In this document: positions 10,107-20,600 of the stretch, one piece after another
Position numbering within the stretch: position 1 is the first letter of the stretch
Layout: the number at the start of each line of letters is the position of its first letter
DNA from: Methylomonas sp. LW13
GTDB taxonomy: Bacteria; Pseudomonadota; Gammaproteobacteria; Methylococcales; Methylomonadaceae
Assembly: GCF_016865255.1 (NCBI RefSeq)
Contig: NZ_CP033381.1
Span: forward strand, 62,001-126,000
Reading direction: 5' to 3'
DNA length: 64,000 nucleotides
Position numbers and translations under genes: made by a program
The notes under the pieces: generated by a model
The model's input: the letters and a program-made list of their open reading frames with translations, nothing else
Databases searched by the model: none
What the model was told of the DNA's origin: nothing

Positions 10107-10217
10107 TTTCCCCGCTTGCTTCTTCGCATTCTGAACGTCCTTAACAAATCCAACAACTACCTGCCGCTGTAAACAGCACTCTGCTGTTTTGCATTTCTTT
10201 CATTTCCCTTAATCAAC

Positions 10218-11474
10218 ATGAATCTTACCGAGTTAAAACTTAAACAAGCCACTGAAATTATTGCAATCGCTGAATCCTTGGGTCTCGAAAACATCGACAG
10301 AGCCCGAAAGCAGGAATTGATTTTTGCGATTTTGAAGAAACAGGCGAAGAGTGGGGAAGATATTTTTGGCGATGGGGTTTTGGAGATATTGGCGGATGGA
10401 TTCGGTTTTTTAAGAACACCGGGTTGCTCCTATTTGGCGGGCCCCGACGACATTTATGTATCGCCCAGCCAGATCAGACGTTTCGGTTTACGCACCGGTG
10501 ACACCGTTAGCGGCAAAATCCGCCCGCCGAAGGAAGGCGAACGCTACTTCGCGATGTTGAAGGTCGAAAGCATCAACTTCGAATCGCCAGAACAATCCAA
10601 AAACAAAATCTCCTTTTCCAACCTGACACCGCTGTTTGCCAATAAACGTTTCCGTTTGGAGCAAGGCAACGGCACCAGTGAAGATTTAACCGCCCGTATC
10701 ATCGACTTGATCGCCCCTATCGGTAAAGGCCAGCGTGGCTTGATCGTTTCGCCGCCGAAAGCCGGTAAAACCATGATTATGCAAAGCATCGCCCATGCGA
10801 TTGCCGAGAACAATCCCGAGTGTTATCTGATCGTGCTCTTGATCGACGAGCGCCCGGAAGAGGTGACTGAGATGGAGCGTTGCGTGCGTGGCGAAGTGGT
10901 TTCCAGTACCTTCGACGAACCCGCTACCCGTCACGTGCAAGTGGCGGATATGGTCATCGAAAAAGCCCGGCGCATGGTTGAACACAAGCACGACGTGGTT
11001 ATCCTGTTAGACTCGATTACCCGTCTGGCCCGTGCTTACAACATGGTGGTACCGTCTTCCGGCAAACTGTTGTCCGGTGGTGTCGACGCTAATGCGCTGG
11101 AAAAACCCAAACGTTTTTTCGGTGCGGCGCGGAATATCGAAGAAGGCGGCAGTTTGACGATTATCGCTACCGCGCTGGTGGAAACCGGCTCGAGGATGGA
11201 CGAGGTGATCTTCGAAGAGTTTAAAGGCACCGGTAACATGGAACTGCATCTGGAGCGGAAAATCGCTGAAAAACGTATCTATCCGGCGATTAACATCAAC
11301 CGCTCCGGCACGCGCCGCGAAGAATATCTGGTCGATCCGGACGAACTGCAAAAAACCTGGATTTTGCGCAAAATCCTGCAGCCAATGGACGAGTTGGCGG
11401 CATCCGAGTTTTTGCTGGGCAAACTCAAGGACTTTAAAACCAACGCTGCATTTTTCGATTCGATGAAGCGCTGA
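10218..11474 (+). CDS. rho: transcription termination factor Rho
   Basis: Hexameric RNA-dependent ATPase that ends transcription at C-rich untranslated RNA. It has 418 residues, as in E. coli: a Rho N-terminal helical domain ([10 protein letters not shown] start), an RNA-binding cold-shock-like domain with DGFGFLR, and an ATPase domain with the P-loop SPPKAGKT ending at Lys184-Thr185, the same numbering as E. coli. The sequence is highly conserved throughout. A hairpin follows the stop. Confidence 0.97.
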   Translation: MNLTELKLKQATEIIAIAESLGLENIDRARKQELIFAILKKQAKSGEDIFGDGVLEILADGFGFLRTPGCSYLAGPDDIYVSPSQIRRFGLRTGDTVSGKIRPPKEGERYFAMLKVESINFESPEQSKNKISFSNLTPLFANKRFRLEQGNGTSEDLTARIIDLIAPIGKGQRGLIVSPPKAGKTMIMQSIAHAIAENNPECYLIVLLIDERPEEVTEMERCVRGEVVSSTFDEPATRHVQVADMVIEKARRMVEHKHDVVILLDSITRLARAYNMVVPSSGKLLSGGVDANALEKPKRFFGAARNIEEGGSLTIIATALVETGSRMDEVIFEEFKGTGNMELHLERKIAEKRIYPAININRSGTRREEYLVDPDELQKTWILRKILQPMDELAASEFLLGKLKDFKTNAAFFDSMKR

Positions 11475-11492
11475 GCGCAAAACCTCTGTACC

Positions 11493-11514
11493 GACGAGCG
11501 CTACAGCGCTCGTC
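11493..11514 (+). terminator. hairpin after rho, possible terminator
   Basis: Nine-base stem GACGAGCGC / GCGCTCGTC with a four-base loop, 18 bases after the rho stop. There is no T-run after it, so if it ends transcription it is not a classic intrinsic terminator. Confidence 0.45.
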
Positions 11515-11675
11515 ACAAACTCGTCAAACATCCCCACCGCTGTTTTTCTCTTTTTTGTCATAAAACACAGAAGCCTAGACTCATTCTGATGTGCAGCCAG
11601 CAGCGCGCCAGCACATTTGATGGTTATCGATGCGATTAATTTTGTTATATTGCGCGACGACCTTAAACGAGGAGT

Positions 11676-13376
11676 ATGGCCTTGCGAACAACCAGCAAAT
11701 TTTTTATGCAATTCGTCCGATTAGCCGGCCCTTTCTGGTGCTCGGAAAATAAGACGACCATTCGGACCTTATCGGCGTTTTTGGTCGCGTTAACAGTGGC
11801 GCAAATTGCGGTCTCGGTCATTATTACCGAATGGAGCGCGGATTTATTCGATGCCTTGGAGCAGCGCTCTATGTCGAGGCTGTTTACCCAAGTTGGGTTG
11901 ATCGTCTTGATTTTTATCGCGAATATGGCAATCACGGCGACCCATTTGGTCGTCAAACGCCGCTTGCAACTGAGCTGGCGGGGCTGGTTAACCGATAAAT
12001 TGATCGGGCAATGGATGCGCGACGGCCGGCATTATCTGGTTACCCACTTACCGGGTCAGCACGATAATCCTGACGGACGCATCGCCGAAGATGTCCGCAT
12101 TTCCACTGAATACGCAATCGATCTGTTACACACTTTCTTTTACTGCGTACTGTTGTTGACCAGTTTTACCGAGATCCTGTGGACCTTGTCGGGGACCGTT
12201 ACGGTAAATCTAGGTTTGGTCGAAATCCCGGTTCAAGGCCATTTGGTCTGGTTGGCGTTGATTTACGCCGCTAGCGCATCCACGCTGGGTTGGTGGATAG
12301 GTAAGCCGCTCACTATGGCTACCGACAATAGACAGACCGTGGAAGCCAATTTCCGCTTCGCGCTGGTCAAAGCCCGGGAGAATGCGCAAGCCATTGCCTT
12401 GATCCACGGTGAGCGCCATGAGAATCCGCATTTTCATCATTTATTCGGAAACATTGTCGATGCCTGGAATCAGCAAACCCATGCCTGGCAGCGGATCACC
12501 ATGTTCAGTTCCGGTTATTCGATATTGTCCATGGCATTTCCTATCTTGGTGTCGGCGCCGCGCTTTATTCTGGGTACGATCAGCCTGGGAGCGTTGATGC
12601 AATCCGCGCAGGCTTTCCAGCAAATGGTCGCGGCTTTGTCCTGGCCGGTTGACAATATGGGTAAGGTTGCGGAATGGCGGGCCTCTGTCGAGCGAGTTTT
12701 GGGATTGAGCAAGGCCCTGGAGCAATTGGAACGCGAAATAGCCAAGCCTGACCCCTATCGGATTCGCTTGGTGAAAAGCGACAAATCCGTATTGGCGTTT
12801 CGCGATTTATGCATTTCGCGTTTGGACAGAATCGTCTGCGTGTCCACTCTCAATGAAGAAATCAAGGCCGGAGAGCGGGTGTTGATTGCTGGCAATGCGT
12901 TTTCCGGTAACAAGCTGTTCAAAGCTATAGCAGGTCTGTGGCCATGGGGCGAAGGCATAATTGAATTGCCGGATGATGAAACCATGTTCTTTATGCCGCC
13001 GCGTCCTTATCTGCCTACCGGTACCTTGCGCGCGTCGATTTGCTACCCATCCAACCCCTCCACTTTCGATCAGCAGATACTTGAAAATGCCCTTCAACTG
13101 GCCGGAGTGAAAGAGTTGGAGGAACAGCTCGACCAGGTTGCCGATTGGGAGAAGAATCTTGAGCGCGAACAACAACAACGCTTGGGCTTGGTGCGGCTGT
13201 TGTTGCACAAACCCAAATGGATATTGATGCAGGAAGCCTTTGATTCGCTCGACCCTGAAAGCGAAGTGGACATGGTCAATCTAATCCATAAAAGGCTCAC
13301 GGATTCCGCTGTCCTGACCATCACCAAGGTGCCCAATATACAGGCTTTGTACAAGCGGCGGATTACGCTCTGCTAA
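11676..13376 (+). CDS. ABC transporter, fused permease/ATPase (SbmA/YddA-like), ATPase motifs degenerate
   Basis: Half-transporter of 566 residues with an N-terminal six-helix membrane domain of the ABC_membrane_2 type (SbmA/BacA, YddA, peroxisomal ABCD family) and a C-terminal nucleotide-binding domain. The domain retains the family block AGLWPWGEG and PRPYLPTGTLR, but its catalytic motifs are eroded. Walker A reads GNAFSGNKL (406-414) instead of Gx4GK[ST]; the signature reads LEREQQQR instead of LSxGEQQR; Walker B reads WILMQE, with Gln519 where Asp is expected, although Glu520 is kept. It may bind ATP poorly or not at all. An alternative start is the TTG at 11682, better spaced from GAGGAG. 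The GH5 gene follows 43 bp downstream. Confidence 0.85.
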   Translation: MALRTTSKFFMQFVRLAGPFWCSENKTTIRTLSAFLVALTVAQIAVSVIITEWSADLFDALEQRSMSRLFTQVGLIVLIFIANMAITATHLVVKRRLQLSWRGWLTDKLIGQWMRDGRHYLVTHLPGQHDNPDGRIAEDVRISTEYAIDLLHTFFYCVLLLTSFTEILWTLSGTVTVNLGLVEIPVQGHLVWLALIYAASASTLGWWIGKPLTMATDNRQTVEANFRFALVKARENAQAIALIHGERHENPHFHHLFGNIVDAWNQQTHAWQRITMFSSGYSILSMAFPILVSAPRFILGTISLGALMQSAQAFQQMVAALSWPVDNMGKVAEWRASVERVLGLSKALEQLEREIAKPDPYRIRLVKSDKSVLAFRDLCISRLDRIVCVSTLNEEIKAGERVLIAGNAFSGNKLFKAIAGLWPWGEGIIELPDDETMFFMPPRPYLPTGTLRASICYPSNPSTFDQQILENALQLAGVKELEEQLDQVADWEKNLEREQQQRLGLVRLLLHKPKWILMQEAFDSLDPESEVDMVNLIHKRLTDSAVLTITKVPNIQALYKRRITLC

Positions 13377-13419
13377 CGGGAAACGTGCTCTAAGGCGCTT
13401 TGTTACAGGGGCTATCCGA

Positions 13420-14520
13420 ATGTCTGCCAAAAAACTGCGCGGGGTCAATCTGGGCGGATGGTTGGTTTTAGAAAAATGGATGACGCCCAGTTTGTTTGCC
13501 GGGTTGAATGCCAGGGACGAGACCAGTTGGTGCGTCGAATTGGGCCGCGAAGCCGAAACCCGTTTGCAGCAACATTGGCAAACCTTCATCACCCGCGCCG
13601 ACTTTGCCTGGTTGGCGCAAGTCGGGATCAATGCGGTACGCATCCCGGTTGGCTATTGGCTGTTTGCAGCCGATTATCCCTATCATCATAGTTTCGGCGC
13701 CGTGCGATTTCCTTTTGTCGGCGGCGGCATGGAGGTACTTGACCGGGCTTTCGATTGGGCTGAAGAATTTGGCTTAAAGGTCGTTGTCGATCTCCATGCC
13801 GCGCCCGGCTGTCAGAACGGTTTCGATAATGGCGGCATCCAGGACGTTTGCGAGTGGCATACTCAAAACAGCTATATCGACTATTCCCTGGAGACCCTGG
13901 AGCGATTGGCCCAGCGTTACGGCAAACGCGCGGCATTGCACGGAATTGAGATCTTAAACGAGCCGCGCTGGGATGTGGATACTGAACTGTTGAAACGTTA
14001 CACCGAAGCCGCTTATTGGCGCATTCGCCGCCATTGTCCGGCTGAACAGGTGGCGGTGATATTTCATGATGGTTTCCGGTCGTTTCGCGAATACGCCGGT
14101 TTTTTACAGTCGCCCGAGCATGGCAATGTGATCTTTGACATACACCGTTATCAATGTTTTGTGCAGGACGATATCGACAGGGATATTTATCAGCATTTGC
14201 AAAAAGTGGTTTGCGATTGGAAAGCAGAAGCTGACGAGATTATCAGCGGCCTGAGTTTGCCGACCTACGTCGGCGAATGGAGTTTGGGGTTGGATGCAAA
14301 ACTGGCGGCGCTTTGGGCCGAGGGGCTTTTCGATCATGTCCATACGGAAATGGACGACATGCAGTTCGATATCGCTTGTCGCGGCTACGCGGCCGCCCAA
14401 CTGGCCGTGTTCGAAAAGTATCTGGGCTGGTTTTTCTGGAGTTATAAAACCGAGAATATGCCGCAATGGAATTTTCGGGAATGCGTCGAGCGTGGCTGGT
14501 TACCGGGTAAGTATGCTTGA
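13420..14520 (+). CDS. glycoside hydrolase family 5, exo-beta-1,3-glucanase-like
   Basis: Protein of 366 residues resembling the fungal-type exo-1,3-beta-glucanases (GH5 subfamily 9, EXG1-like). It opens with RGVNLGGWLVLEKWM, has GINAVRIPVGYW and DLHAAPGCQNG, and carries both catalytic glutamates: acid/base Glu181 in NEP and nucleophile Glu286 in GEW. There is no signal peptide, so a cytoplasmic location is predicted, unlike the secreted fungal enzymes. The substrate could be a beta-glucan oligosaccharide or a glucosylated small molecule. It lies 43 bp after the ABC transporter gene and may share its transcript. Confidence 0.85.
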   Translation: MSAKKLRGVNLGGWLVLEKWMTPSLFAGLNARDETSWCVELGREAETRLQQHWQTFITRADFAWLAQVGINAVRIPVGYWLFAADYPYHHSFGAVRFPFVGGGMEVLDRAFDWAEEFGLKVVVDLHAAPGCQNGFDNGGIQDVCEWHTQNSYIDYSLETLERLAQRYGKRAALHGIEILNEPRWDVDTELLKRYTEAAYWRIRRHCPAEQVAVIFHDGFRSFREYAGFLQSPEHGNVIFDIHRYQCFVQDDIDRDIYQHLQKVVCDWKAEADEIISGLSLPTYVGEWSLGLDAKLAALWAEGLFDHVHTEMDDMQFDIACRGYAAAQLAVFEKYLGWFFWSYKTENMPQWNFRECVERGWLPGKYA

Positions 14521-14654
14521 CGCTTGGGGCTATTGCTAAAATATTTGGTATTTTAAGTGGGGGATTTGCGTTCTGGAACGTCTTACTATTAACAGCATCA
14601 TAGCAATCATGCCGCATGGGTATGCTTTAGCCGATAATGATGATTAGGTGTAAT

Positions 14655-14915
14655 ATGAAAACAAGACGATCTCGAACCAAATTGGACAAAATGTCGCCGG
14701 AAGCCTTGGATGCCTGCTTCCCGTCTGCGCGCTATTTTCAAGTTCACTTCGAATATCTGCATGAAACCATCAATGAACTGAAACAGCAGCTTACTCAGTC
14801 CAACCAGCAAATTGCCGAACTGCAACAGCAGCTGCAAGCCCAGTCATTGGCCGAAATGCCAACGGTAAATTATGCTGCCGAGACAAAGTCCACGGGTAAT
14901 TTGCGTCAGTCTTAA
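14655..14915 (+). CDS. small coiled-coil protein, function unknown
   Basis: Predicted 86-residue protein with no recognised domain. The N-terminal third is basic (TRRSRTKLDK); the middle (about residues 35-65) is a Gln/Leu-rich heptad-like stretch, ELKQQLTQSNQQIAELQQQL, indicating a coiled coil. I placed the start at 14655, preceded by AGGTG; an in-frame ATG lies 18 bases upstream. It converges on moaE with a 5-bp gap. Confidence 0.6.
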   Translation: MKTRRSRTKLDKMSPEALDACFPSARYFQVHFEYLHETINELKQQLTQSNQQIAELQQQLQAQSLAEMPTVNYAAETKSTGNLRQS

Positions 14916-14920
14916 CAGCC

Positions 14921-15379
14921 CTAAGGTTGCTTTAGATAGCCGTCACTGTTCTTTTCGACCCAGCGTGTTTGTCCGGATTCCAAGGTTTCCCGTTTCCAGA
15001 ACGGTGCCTGGCTTTTCAAGTTTTCCATAATGAAGCGGCTGGCGTCAAAAGCGTCGCCGCGATGCGCGGACCACACTGCCACCAGCACCAGCGTATCGTT
15101 GGGCCATACCTGGCCGATGCGATGGATCAGCAGCACGTCTAATAACTGCCACTGACTTTGGGCTTGTTCGACAATACGCTGTAATTGCTTTTCGGTCATC
15201 CCTGGATAATGCTCCAGGTACATACCGCGTACCTCGTCGCCTTCATTGAAGTCGCGCATGCTGCCAACGAAAACGCCGGTGGCGCCGTATTTGCCGGCCA
15301 TGTCGACCGCCTGAGCTTGAAAATCGGCCAGTTCTTGCCAGGGGTCGAAAATCTCGGCGCTAAGTTTGATGGTACTCAT
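14921..15379 (-). CDS. moaE: molybdopterin synthase catalytic subunit MoaE
   Basis: Large subunit of molybdopterin synthase, 152 residues, which with MoaD-thiocarboxylate converts cyclic pyranopterin monophosphate to molybdopterin. Family motifs GATGVFVGSMRD, IHRIGQVWPND and the active-site PFWKRE near the C-terminus are present. The ATG directly follows the moaD stop, so translation is likely coupled. With moaD and the divergent moaC it forms a partial Moco cluster; moaA and moaB are not here. Confidence 0.94.
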   Translation of the reverse strand: MSTIKLSAEIFDPWQELADFQAQAVDMAGKYGATGVFVGSMRDFNEGDEVRGMYLEHYPGMTEKQLQRIVEQAQSQWQLLDVLLIHRIGQVWPNDTLVLVAVWSAHRGDAFDASRFIMENLKSQAPFWKRETLESGQTRWVEKNSDGYLKQP

Positions 15380-15380
15380 T

Positions 15381-15614
15381 TCAACCTCCGGTCACCGGTG
15401 GAAAAAACGCCACGTCGTCGCCGTCGCTAACTTCGGCATCCAGACCGACATACTCCATATTGATCGACGCCAATACCGTGCCCGGCATGTCCATGTGCGG
15501 ATTAGCGCGATGCCAGACCTCTAGCACTGTCAACGGCGCATCGATTGTCAGCTCGTCGTAGCTGCGGCCGACGCGATCCTTCAAGCTTGCAAAGTAAAGC
15601 ACTTTAATCGACAT
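15381..15614 (-). CDS. moaD: molybdopterin synthase sulfur carrier subunit MoaD
   Basis: Ubiquitin-fold sulfur carrier of 77 residues ending in the essential Gly-Gly (VTGG), which is adenylated by MoeB and then thiocarboxylated. It is co-transcribed with moaE. The start is 53 bp from the divergent moaC start, so both directions share a very short promoter region. Confidence 0.93.
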   Translation of the reverse strand: MSIKVLYFASLKDRVGRSYDELTIDAPLTVLEVWHRANPHMDMPGTVLASINMEYVGLDAEVSDGDDVAFFPPVTGG

Positions 15615-15667
15615 CTTTATTCACCCGGTAATACAATGCTTGGCTGATTCCACTTGCCTAGTATGCC

Positions 15668-16156
15668 ATGTCCCATTCGCCGCTCACTCATTTTAATGCC
15701 GCCGGAGAAGCCCATATGGTGGATGTCGGGGATAAGGCCATCACCCAACGTCAGGCGGTTTGCGAGGGGTACATAGAGATGCAGCCGGAAACCTTGGCGT
15801 TGATTGTGTCCGGCACCCACAAGAAGGGCGACGTACTGGGCATCGCCCGCATTGCCGGCATCATGGCCAGTAAAAAAACCGCCGATCTGATTCCGCTCTG
15901 CCACCCGTTGCCGATCAGTCATGTCGAGCTTAGCCTGCAAGCCCAAACCGACTTGAGTCGGGTCTATTGTCAAACCACAGTGAAGACTACCGGCCAAACC
16001 GGCGTGGAAATGGAAGCCCTCACCGCGACCCAGATTGCCTTGCTGACCATTTACGATATGTGCAAAGCCGTGGACCGCGGCATGACGATTCAAGGGGTGC
16101 GTTTGCTGGAAAAAAGCGGCGGCAAATCCGGGCACTGGCGCCGGGACGACGCTTAA
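15668..16156 (+). CDS. moaC: cyclic pyranopterin monophosphate synthase MoaC
   Basis: Second enzyme of molybdenum cofactor synthesis, 162 residues. Conserved positions are CHP (His79), GVEMEALTA, and [10 protein letters not shown] with catalytic Asp130 and Lys133 (two above the E. coli numbering); the C-terminus is [11 protein letters not shown] as in the family. It is divergent from moaD-moaE and converges on bamC. Confidence 0.95.
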   Translation: MSHSPLTHFNAAGEAHMVDVGDKAITQRQAVCEGYIEMQPETLALIVSGTHKKGDVLGIARIAGIMASKKTADLIPLCHPLPISHVELSLQAQTDLSRVYCQTTVKTTGQTGVEMEALTATQIALLTIYDMCKAVDRGMTIQGVRLLEKSGGKSGHWRRDDA

Positions 16157-16171
16157 ATCAAGCCTTGCCGC

Positions 16172-16753
16172 TTACTCGTCGGCCTTCTTGTCAGGCGGGC
16201 GGTTGATGATTTTTTCGTCTATGGCTTTGTGTAGCAAACGAATCAGCTCCGCCGAGCCATCTTCGCCAAACTCCAAGTCTTCCGGTTTTGTCAGGCTGGC
16301 GTTGACGGTTAAGCCACGCCGCTCTTCTTTCAACTTGATGGTGTATTCGGCTTCGTCGTAATCATTATTCAATAAAGCGCGCAACAAGCCGACATCTTTG
16401 CCGCTGGTGTCGGGGTCATAACGCACCTGAAAGCGTTGATCTTCCTGGCTTTTATCCAGCACTTCGATATTGCTGATTTTCAATGCCGTGGCGACCATTT
16501 CCCAAGCCCGGTCGGGGCGGGTTTTCAAGGTAAGCACAGGCTTGCCCCCTTCGTCGGTAAACGCCATCAAATCGGCCAAAGCCGACTTAGGCTTTAAATC
16601 GTCGGCAGCCACTGCCGGCTGCGGATTGGTATGTTCTATCGGTAAAACCGGCGGCAGTTCCAGGTGGTGGGTATCACGGTATTTGTCCGGCGCATCCGCG
16701 CAAGCCGTCAGCAACAGGCAAGGCAGGCTGTAAGTCAGCGTTCTTAACAACAT
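16172..16753 (-). CDS. bamC: outer membrane assembly lipoprotein BamC-like (NlpB/DapX)
   Basis: Predicted lipoprotein of 193 residues: short hydrophobic signal with lipobox LLTAC (Cys near residue 18), then a Pro-rich segment and two alpha/beta domains. It resembles BamC, the accessory lipoprotein of the BAM complex that inserts outer-membrane beta-barrels, but is much shorter than E. coli BamC (344). I took the ATG at 16753, with GTGAG before it, five bases after the nitrilase stop. A classic dapA neighbour is absent. Family call moderate. Confidence 0.7.
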   Translation of the reverse strand: MLLRTLTYSLPCLLLTACADAPDKYRDTHHLELPPVLPIEHTNPQPAVAADDLKPKSALADLMAFTDEGGKPVLTLKTRPDRAWEMVATALKISNIEVLDKSQEDQRFQVRYDPDTSGKDVGLLRALLNNDYDEAEYTIKLKEERRGLTVNASLTKPEDLEFGEDGSAELIRLLHKAIDEKIINRPPDKKADE

Positions 16754-16758
16754 AAGGC

Positions 16759-17577
16759 TCACTCGCAAAAAAAGCGTCTATGTTCCAGCACCGGGAAAGA
16801 CAGGCGGGTTTTTTCCAGGCGGCTTTTATCGACTTCGGCGCTGACAAAGCCAGGGCCGGTTTTGTAACAATCCAGTACCACGCCCCAAGGATCGATCACC
16901 ATGCTGTGGCCGTAGGTTTGCCGGCCATTCATATGAAAGCCGCCTTGGTTTGGCGCGATGACGTAGCAGAGGTTTTCGATGGCGCGGGCCCGCAACAATA
17001 CTTCCCAGTGCGCGGCGCCGGTTTTGGCGGTAAACGCGGAAGGGATCACCAATATATCCAGGCCTTGCCGGGTCATCGGCCGGAAAAATTCCGGAAAGCG
17101 TAAGTCGTAGCAAACCGCCACACCCAGCCGGCCGAACGGCGTATCGATCACGCAGGAGGCGTCGCCGGCTTCGACGGAGTCGGATTCGCGGTATTCCTCG
17201 GCGGTATCCGGCACGCTGACGTCGAATAAATGCACTTTGTCGTAGCGGGCGACTCGCTCGCCCTGCTCGTTGTAGATCAAACAAGCCGCGCGGACTTTAT
17301 TGGCGGCGGTGGCCTGCATCGGCATCGTGCCGCCTATCACCCATATGCCGTATTTTTTGGCTATGGCGGCCAGAAAATCCTGAATCGGGCCGTTTCCATC
17401 CTGCTCGCTGACTTTAACCTTGTCGTATTCGTTCATACCCATGATGGCAAAGTTTTCCGGCAAGGCTACCAGTTTCGCACCGGCTTTCACGGCTTCGGCG
17501 ATCTGTTTCTCGGCTTCAAGCAAATTGGCGCTGACTTGCGGTCCGGAGGCCATCTGGATGGCGGCACATATGGTCAT
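16759..17577 (-). CDS. carbon-nitrogen hydrolase, Nit1/YbeM-like (deaminated glutathione amidase type)
   Basis: Nitrilase-superfamily amidase of 272 residues with the Glu-Lys-Cys triad: Glu41 (LPENFA), Lys114 (YDKVHLFD) and Cys156 (VAVCYDLRFPE). The sequence is closest in style to the Nit1 branch, whose members hydrolyse deaminated glutathione as a repair reaction. It is the gene just upstream of the bamC-like gene and 70 bp downstream of yhdP, all on the minus strand, likely one transcript with rng and maf. Confidence 0.85.
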   Translation of the reverse strand: MTICAAIQMASGPQVSANLLEAEKQIAEAVKAGAKLVALPENFAIMGMNEYDKVKVSEQDGNGPIQDFLAAIAKKYGIWVIGGTMPMQATAANKVRAACLIYNEQGERVARYDKVHLFDVSVPDTAEEYRESDSVEAGDASCVIDTPFGRLGVAVCYDLRFPEFFRPMTRQGLDILVIPSAFTAKTGAAHWEVLLRARAIENLCYVIAPNQGGFHMNGRQTYGHSMVIDPWGVVLDCYKTGPGFVSAEVDKSRLEKTRLSFPVLEHRRFFCE

Positions 17578-17647
17578 GAGGTGTCCCTGATTTTAATTGT
17601 TTTCTATAGTTTTAACTGTTGGGGAGCCGTTTATTCGGCAGAGCCGT

Positions 17648-20600
17648 TCATTTGCTCAGCGACTCCAGCCAGCCGCCGGTTAAGCCGCGCCAAGCCTTTT
17701 GCACCAAGCCGTCTTGATCGTGTAACGGCGTGACCTCGACATTGCCCCAGGGCCCGGCGAGTTTGTATTGCGAGCCGAAAAAATAACCTTCTTTGTAATC
17801 GTCAGTCACCACTTGGGTAATGACGGCAGCGATACCGCCCACGATTGTACCAGCAATCGGCACCGCCCCGGAACTCTTGGGCACGACGGCAACGCGGTGG
17901 TCCATGGTCTTTTTTACTAGGTCGGCGGTCCCGGCTATGCTGAGTTTCGCCGATACCGCGTCGATTAATAAATTGTCGGTATAGGCTAAGCCGTTGCTGA
18001 TTTTGAAGTCGCCGGTAATCTGATCAAAGGCCAAGCCCTGGCGGTAGACGTCGGTAAAATCCAGGCTCAAGCGCTTGGCCCATTGTTCCATCGCGATCAA
18101 GCCCAGCAAGCGGCCAAAGCCCGGCTCGATGCTGGAAATGCGGCCGTCACTGAACTTCAGCTGCATTTGCCCGGTCAGGTTGGCCGCTGAAAATTGCTGC
18201 GGGGCGCCGCGCCAGCCGCCGTTGAAATTGATTTCGGCGTGTGTGCCTCTCAAGTCGTCGGTAAAACCTAGCTGCGACAGAAACAAGCCGAAACCGTTCA
18301 TGTTCAGTTTGCCGGTTAATTGCGTCGAACTGCCACCGACCAGTTTGATCCAGTCCGCACTGAAATCTATCGTACCGGCCACGCTGGCCAGTTGCACGTG
18401 TTTGAAATGAATGCCGTTGATCAGCCGCTCGGTATTCAGCTTCAAGCTACCCAAATCCACGCCGCGCCATAGCAGTTGTTTGCTGTCGATCTCGATCAAG
18501 GGCAAGTCGGTAACGACGTCTTCTGCCGCGTCGAAATTCAGGCTATCCATCGCCGACAAATTCAGATAATCCATTTGCAGCTTGATGATGTTGGTGCCGC
18601 CGCGCTGGTCGGGGATCGTCAATTTGCCGCGTGCCATCGCGCTGTCCAACGTGGCTTGCCAAGCTTGATTGATATGCTGCAACCGGCATTTTAGCGCGCC
18701 GATGTTCTGGCCTTGCCAGATCAGTTGCTCGGTATCCAGAATAACTTCTTTTAACGCCGGCAAACGTTGCTGGGTTTCGTTGTCGGAGAATGCGGCAAGC
18801 GCGTCGGACAATTTGAATTGCGGCTGCTTGATTTCCAGCTTCAACCCTGCCGGTTCGTAAAAGTCCGCCGAGTTCCGGCCGAACACTATATGCCCGGAAT
18901 GGAGTTGATTTTGTTTGCCGTCGATCAACAGCGCAGCGTTCAACTCCTTGCCGTAAGTAATTTTTAGTGGCAAGTATGGGCTGTTGTTAAAAATAAAGCT
19001 TAGATTCAATGCTTGCTCTTGCTCGGCCGATTTGGCCAGAGCATCCTGGGTGTTGATCGTTACGCCCTGTAAGTTGCTGTTAATGCTCAGGGTGGACGGC
19101 TTAGCCGCATCGTAAGGCAGCGTCAATACGGTTTGATAATTCAAGCTGCCGTCGGCAACCTGATTTTTCAGGAAACTGAATTGCTTTTCCAGGCGCTGGA
19201 TGTCGGTGGTGCCGTCTATCAGGATTTGCGTGGCGCTGGCATCGCTTTGTAGGATCGCATGTATCGGATAGCCCAGGGTATTGCCTTCCAGCCGGGTGCT
19301 GCTGACCCGGTCTTCGGTAAAGCGCAGCACGCCGCTGATGTCGTTGACGGCCAGATCGACGGGTTTGACCAGCAAGCGAGCCTTATCCAGATGCGCATCG
19401 ACTTTGACGGTGGTCGGCAACGTCTCGTAGTAAGCAATTTTCAGATCCAGGTCGACTTGGGTATGACCATCCGGGGCCAACACTTTAGCCAGCGGATCGA
19501 TTTTGGCGCGTAGCGGGGTTTTTTGCAGATACTGCAAGCTTTGCGGCAGCTTACTCTGCACCTGGCCCAACACGTAAACATAATCGCTATTGGCCAGATC
19601 AGGAATCGAAACTACGGCTTGATTGATGTCGACGTTTTCGCTATGGCCGCCGTTAATCGCCACGTTCAGATCCGCGCCGAGGAATTGCACATCGGCATGC
19701 ACCGCACGCAAATGCGGCCACAGGGCGTTGAACTGAATTTCGCCGTCGTCTATCTCAAACACTACTTCAAATAGGCCGGGACCGGTGGTAAACGGGAAGT
19801 CCGCCAATTTGCCATTCAAGCGCATTTCGCCCTTGTCGATATGCCCGCCGATAAAGGCGTCGTCCAGCCAGGCGACCGCATCCTTACCCATGATTTTGGC
19901 CGGCAGGTATTGCGGTACATTACTGATGTCTTTGAAATTGTCGAAACGGGTGCGCATATCAATGACAGCGCTGTCGCTATTCTTCGGGATGCTGAGTTGC
20001 AGGTTGGTTTGCGTGTGGAAGGCCGCGCTGTCCAGTTGCAGATTTTCGCTGGCGATTTGCCAGTCGCTGTCGGTTTGCCGCCAGTTGATTTGGCCTTGTA
20101 AACGCGGGACGTCCAGGCTACTCCTAAACATTTGCGGCGCATTGAATTTGGCGTTTGTACTGTCGAATATCAGTTGCCCGCCCTGGTCGCCGGCAATGAT
20201 AGAGCCGCTTAGCTCTTGTAATTGCGGCACGTCGCCTTGCGCATCGTTACCAAGGTGGCTGAAATGGCCGTTGAGCGCATAGCGTTGTTGATTGCTCTCA
20301 GCGTAAAACGACAGATCGCGCAAAGTGCCGCGTGGATTGAGTGACAGCCATTTAGCCCAATCGGTTTGCTCTGCCGGTAGAAACGGCGGTATCAAATGCA
20401 TCAAGGCTTGCAAATTCAACTGTTTGATCACGCCGCTGAGGTTGCCTTGCGCATCTTGCTGTAGATAGAGCTCGGCATCCCGCCAGCGCTGATGATTGGC
20501 AAAAACGTTGACGTCGTAGGCACTCCAACGTTGCCGGCCGTTTTGCTCAGTCCAGGCCAGATTGCCTTCAAAGGTATCGAGTTGCAGCGGTTTGCCTTGC

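Noticed and set aside
11007-11711. 234-residue open frame antisense to rho
   Set aside because: It mirrors the conserved rho codons and has no independent start signal or family.
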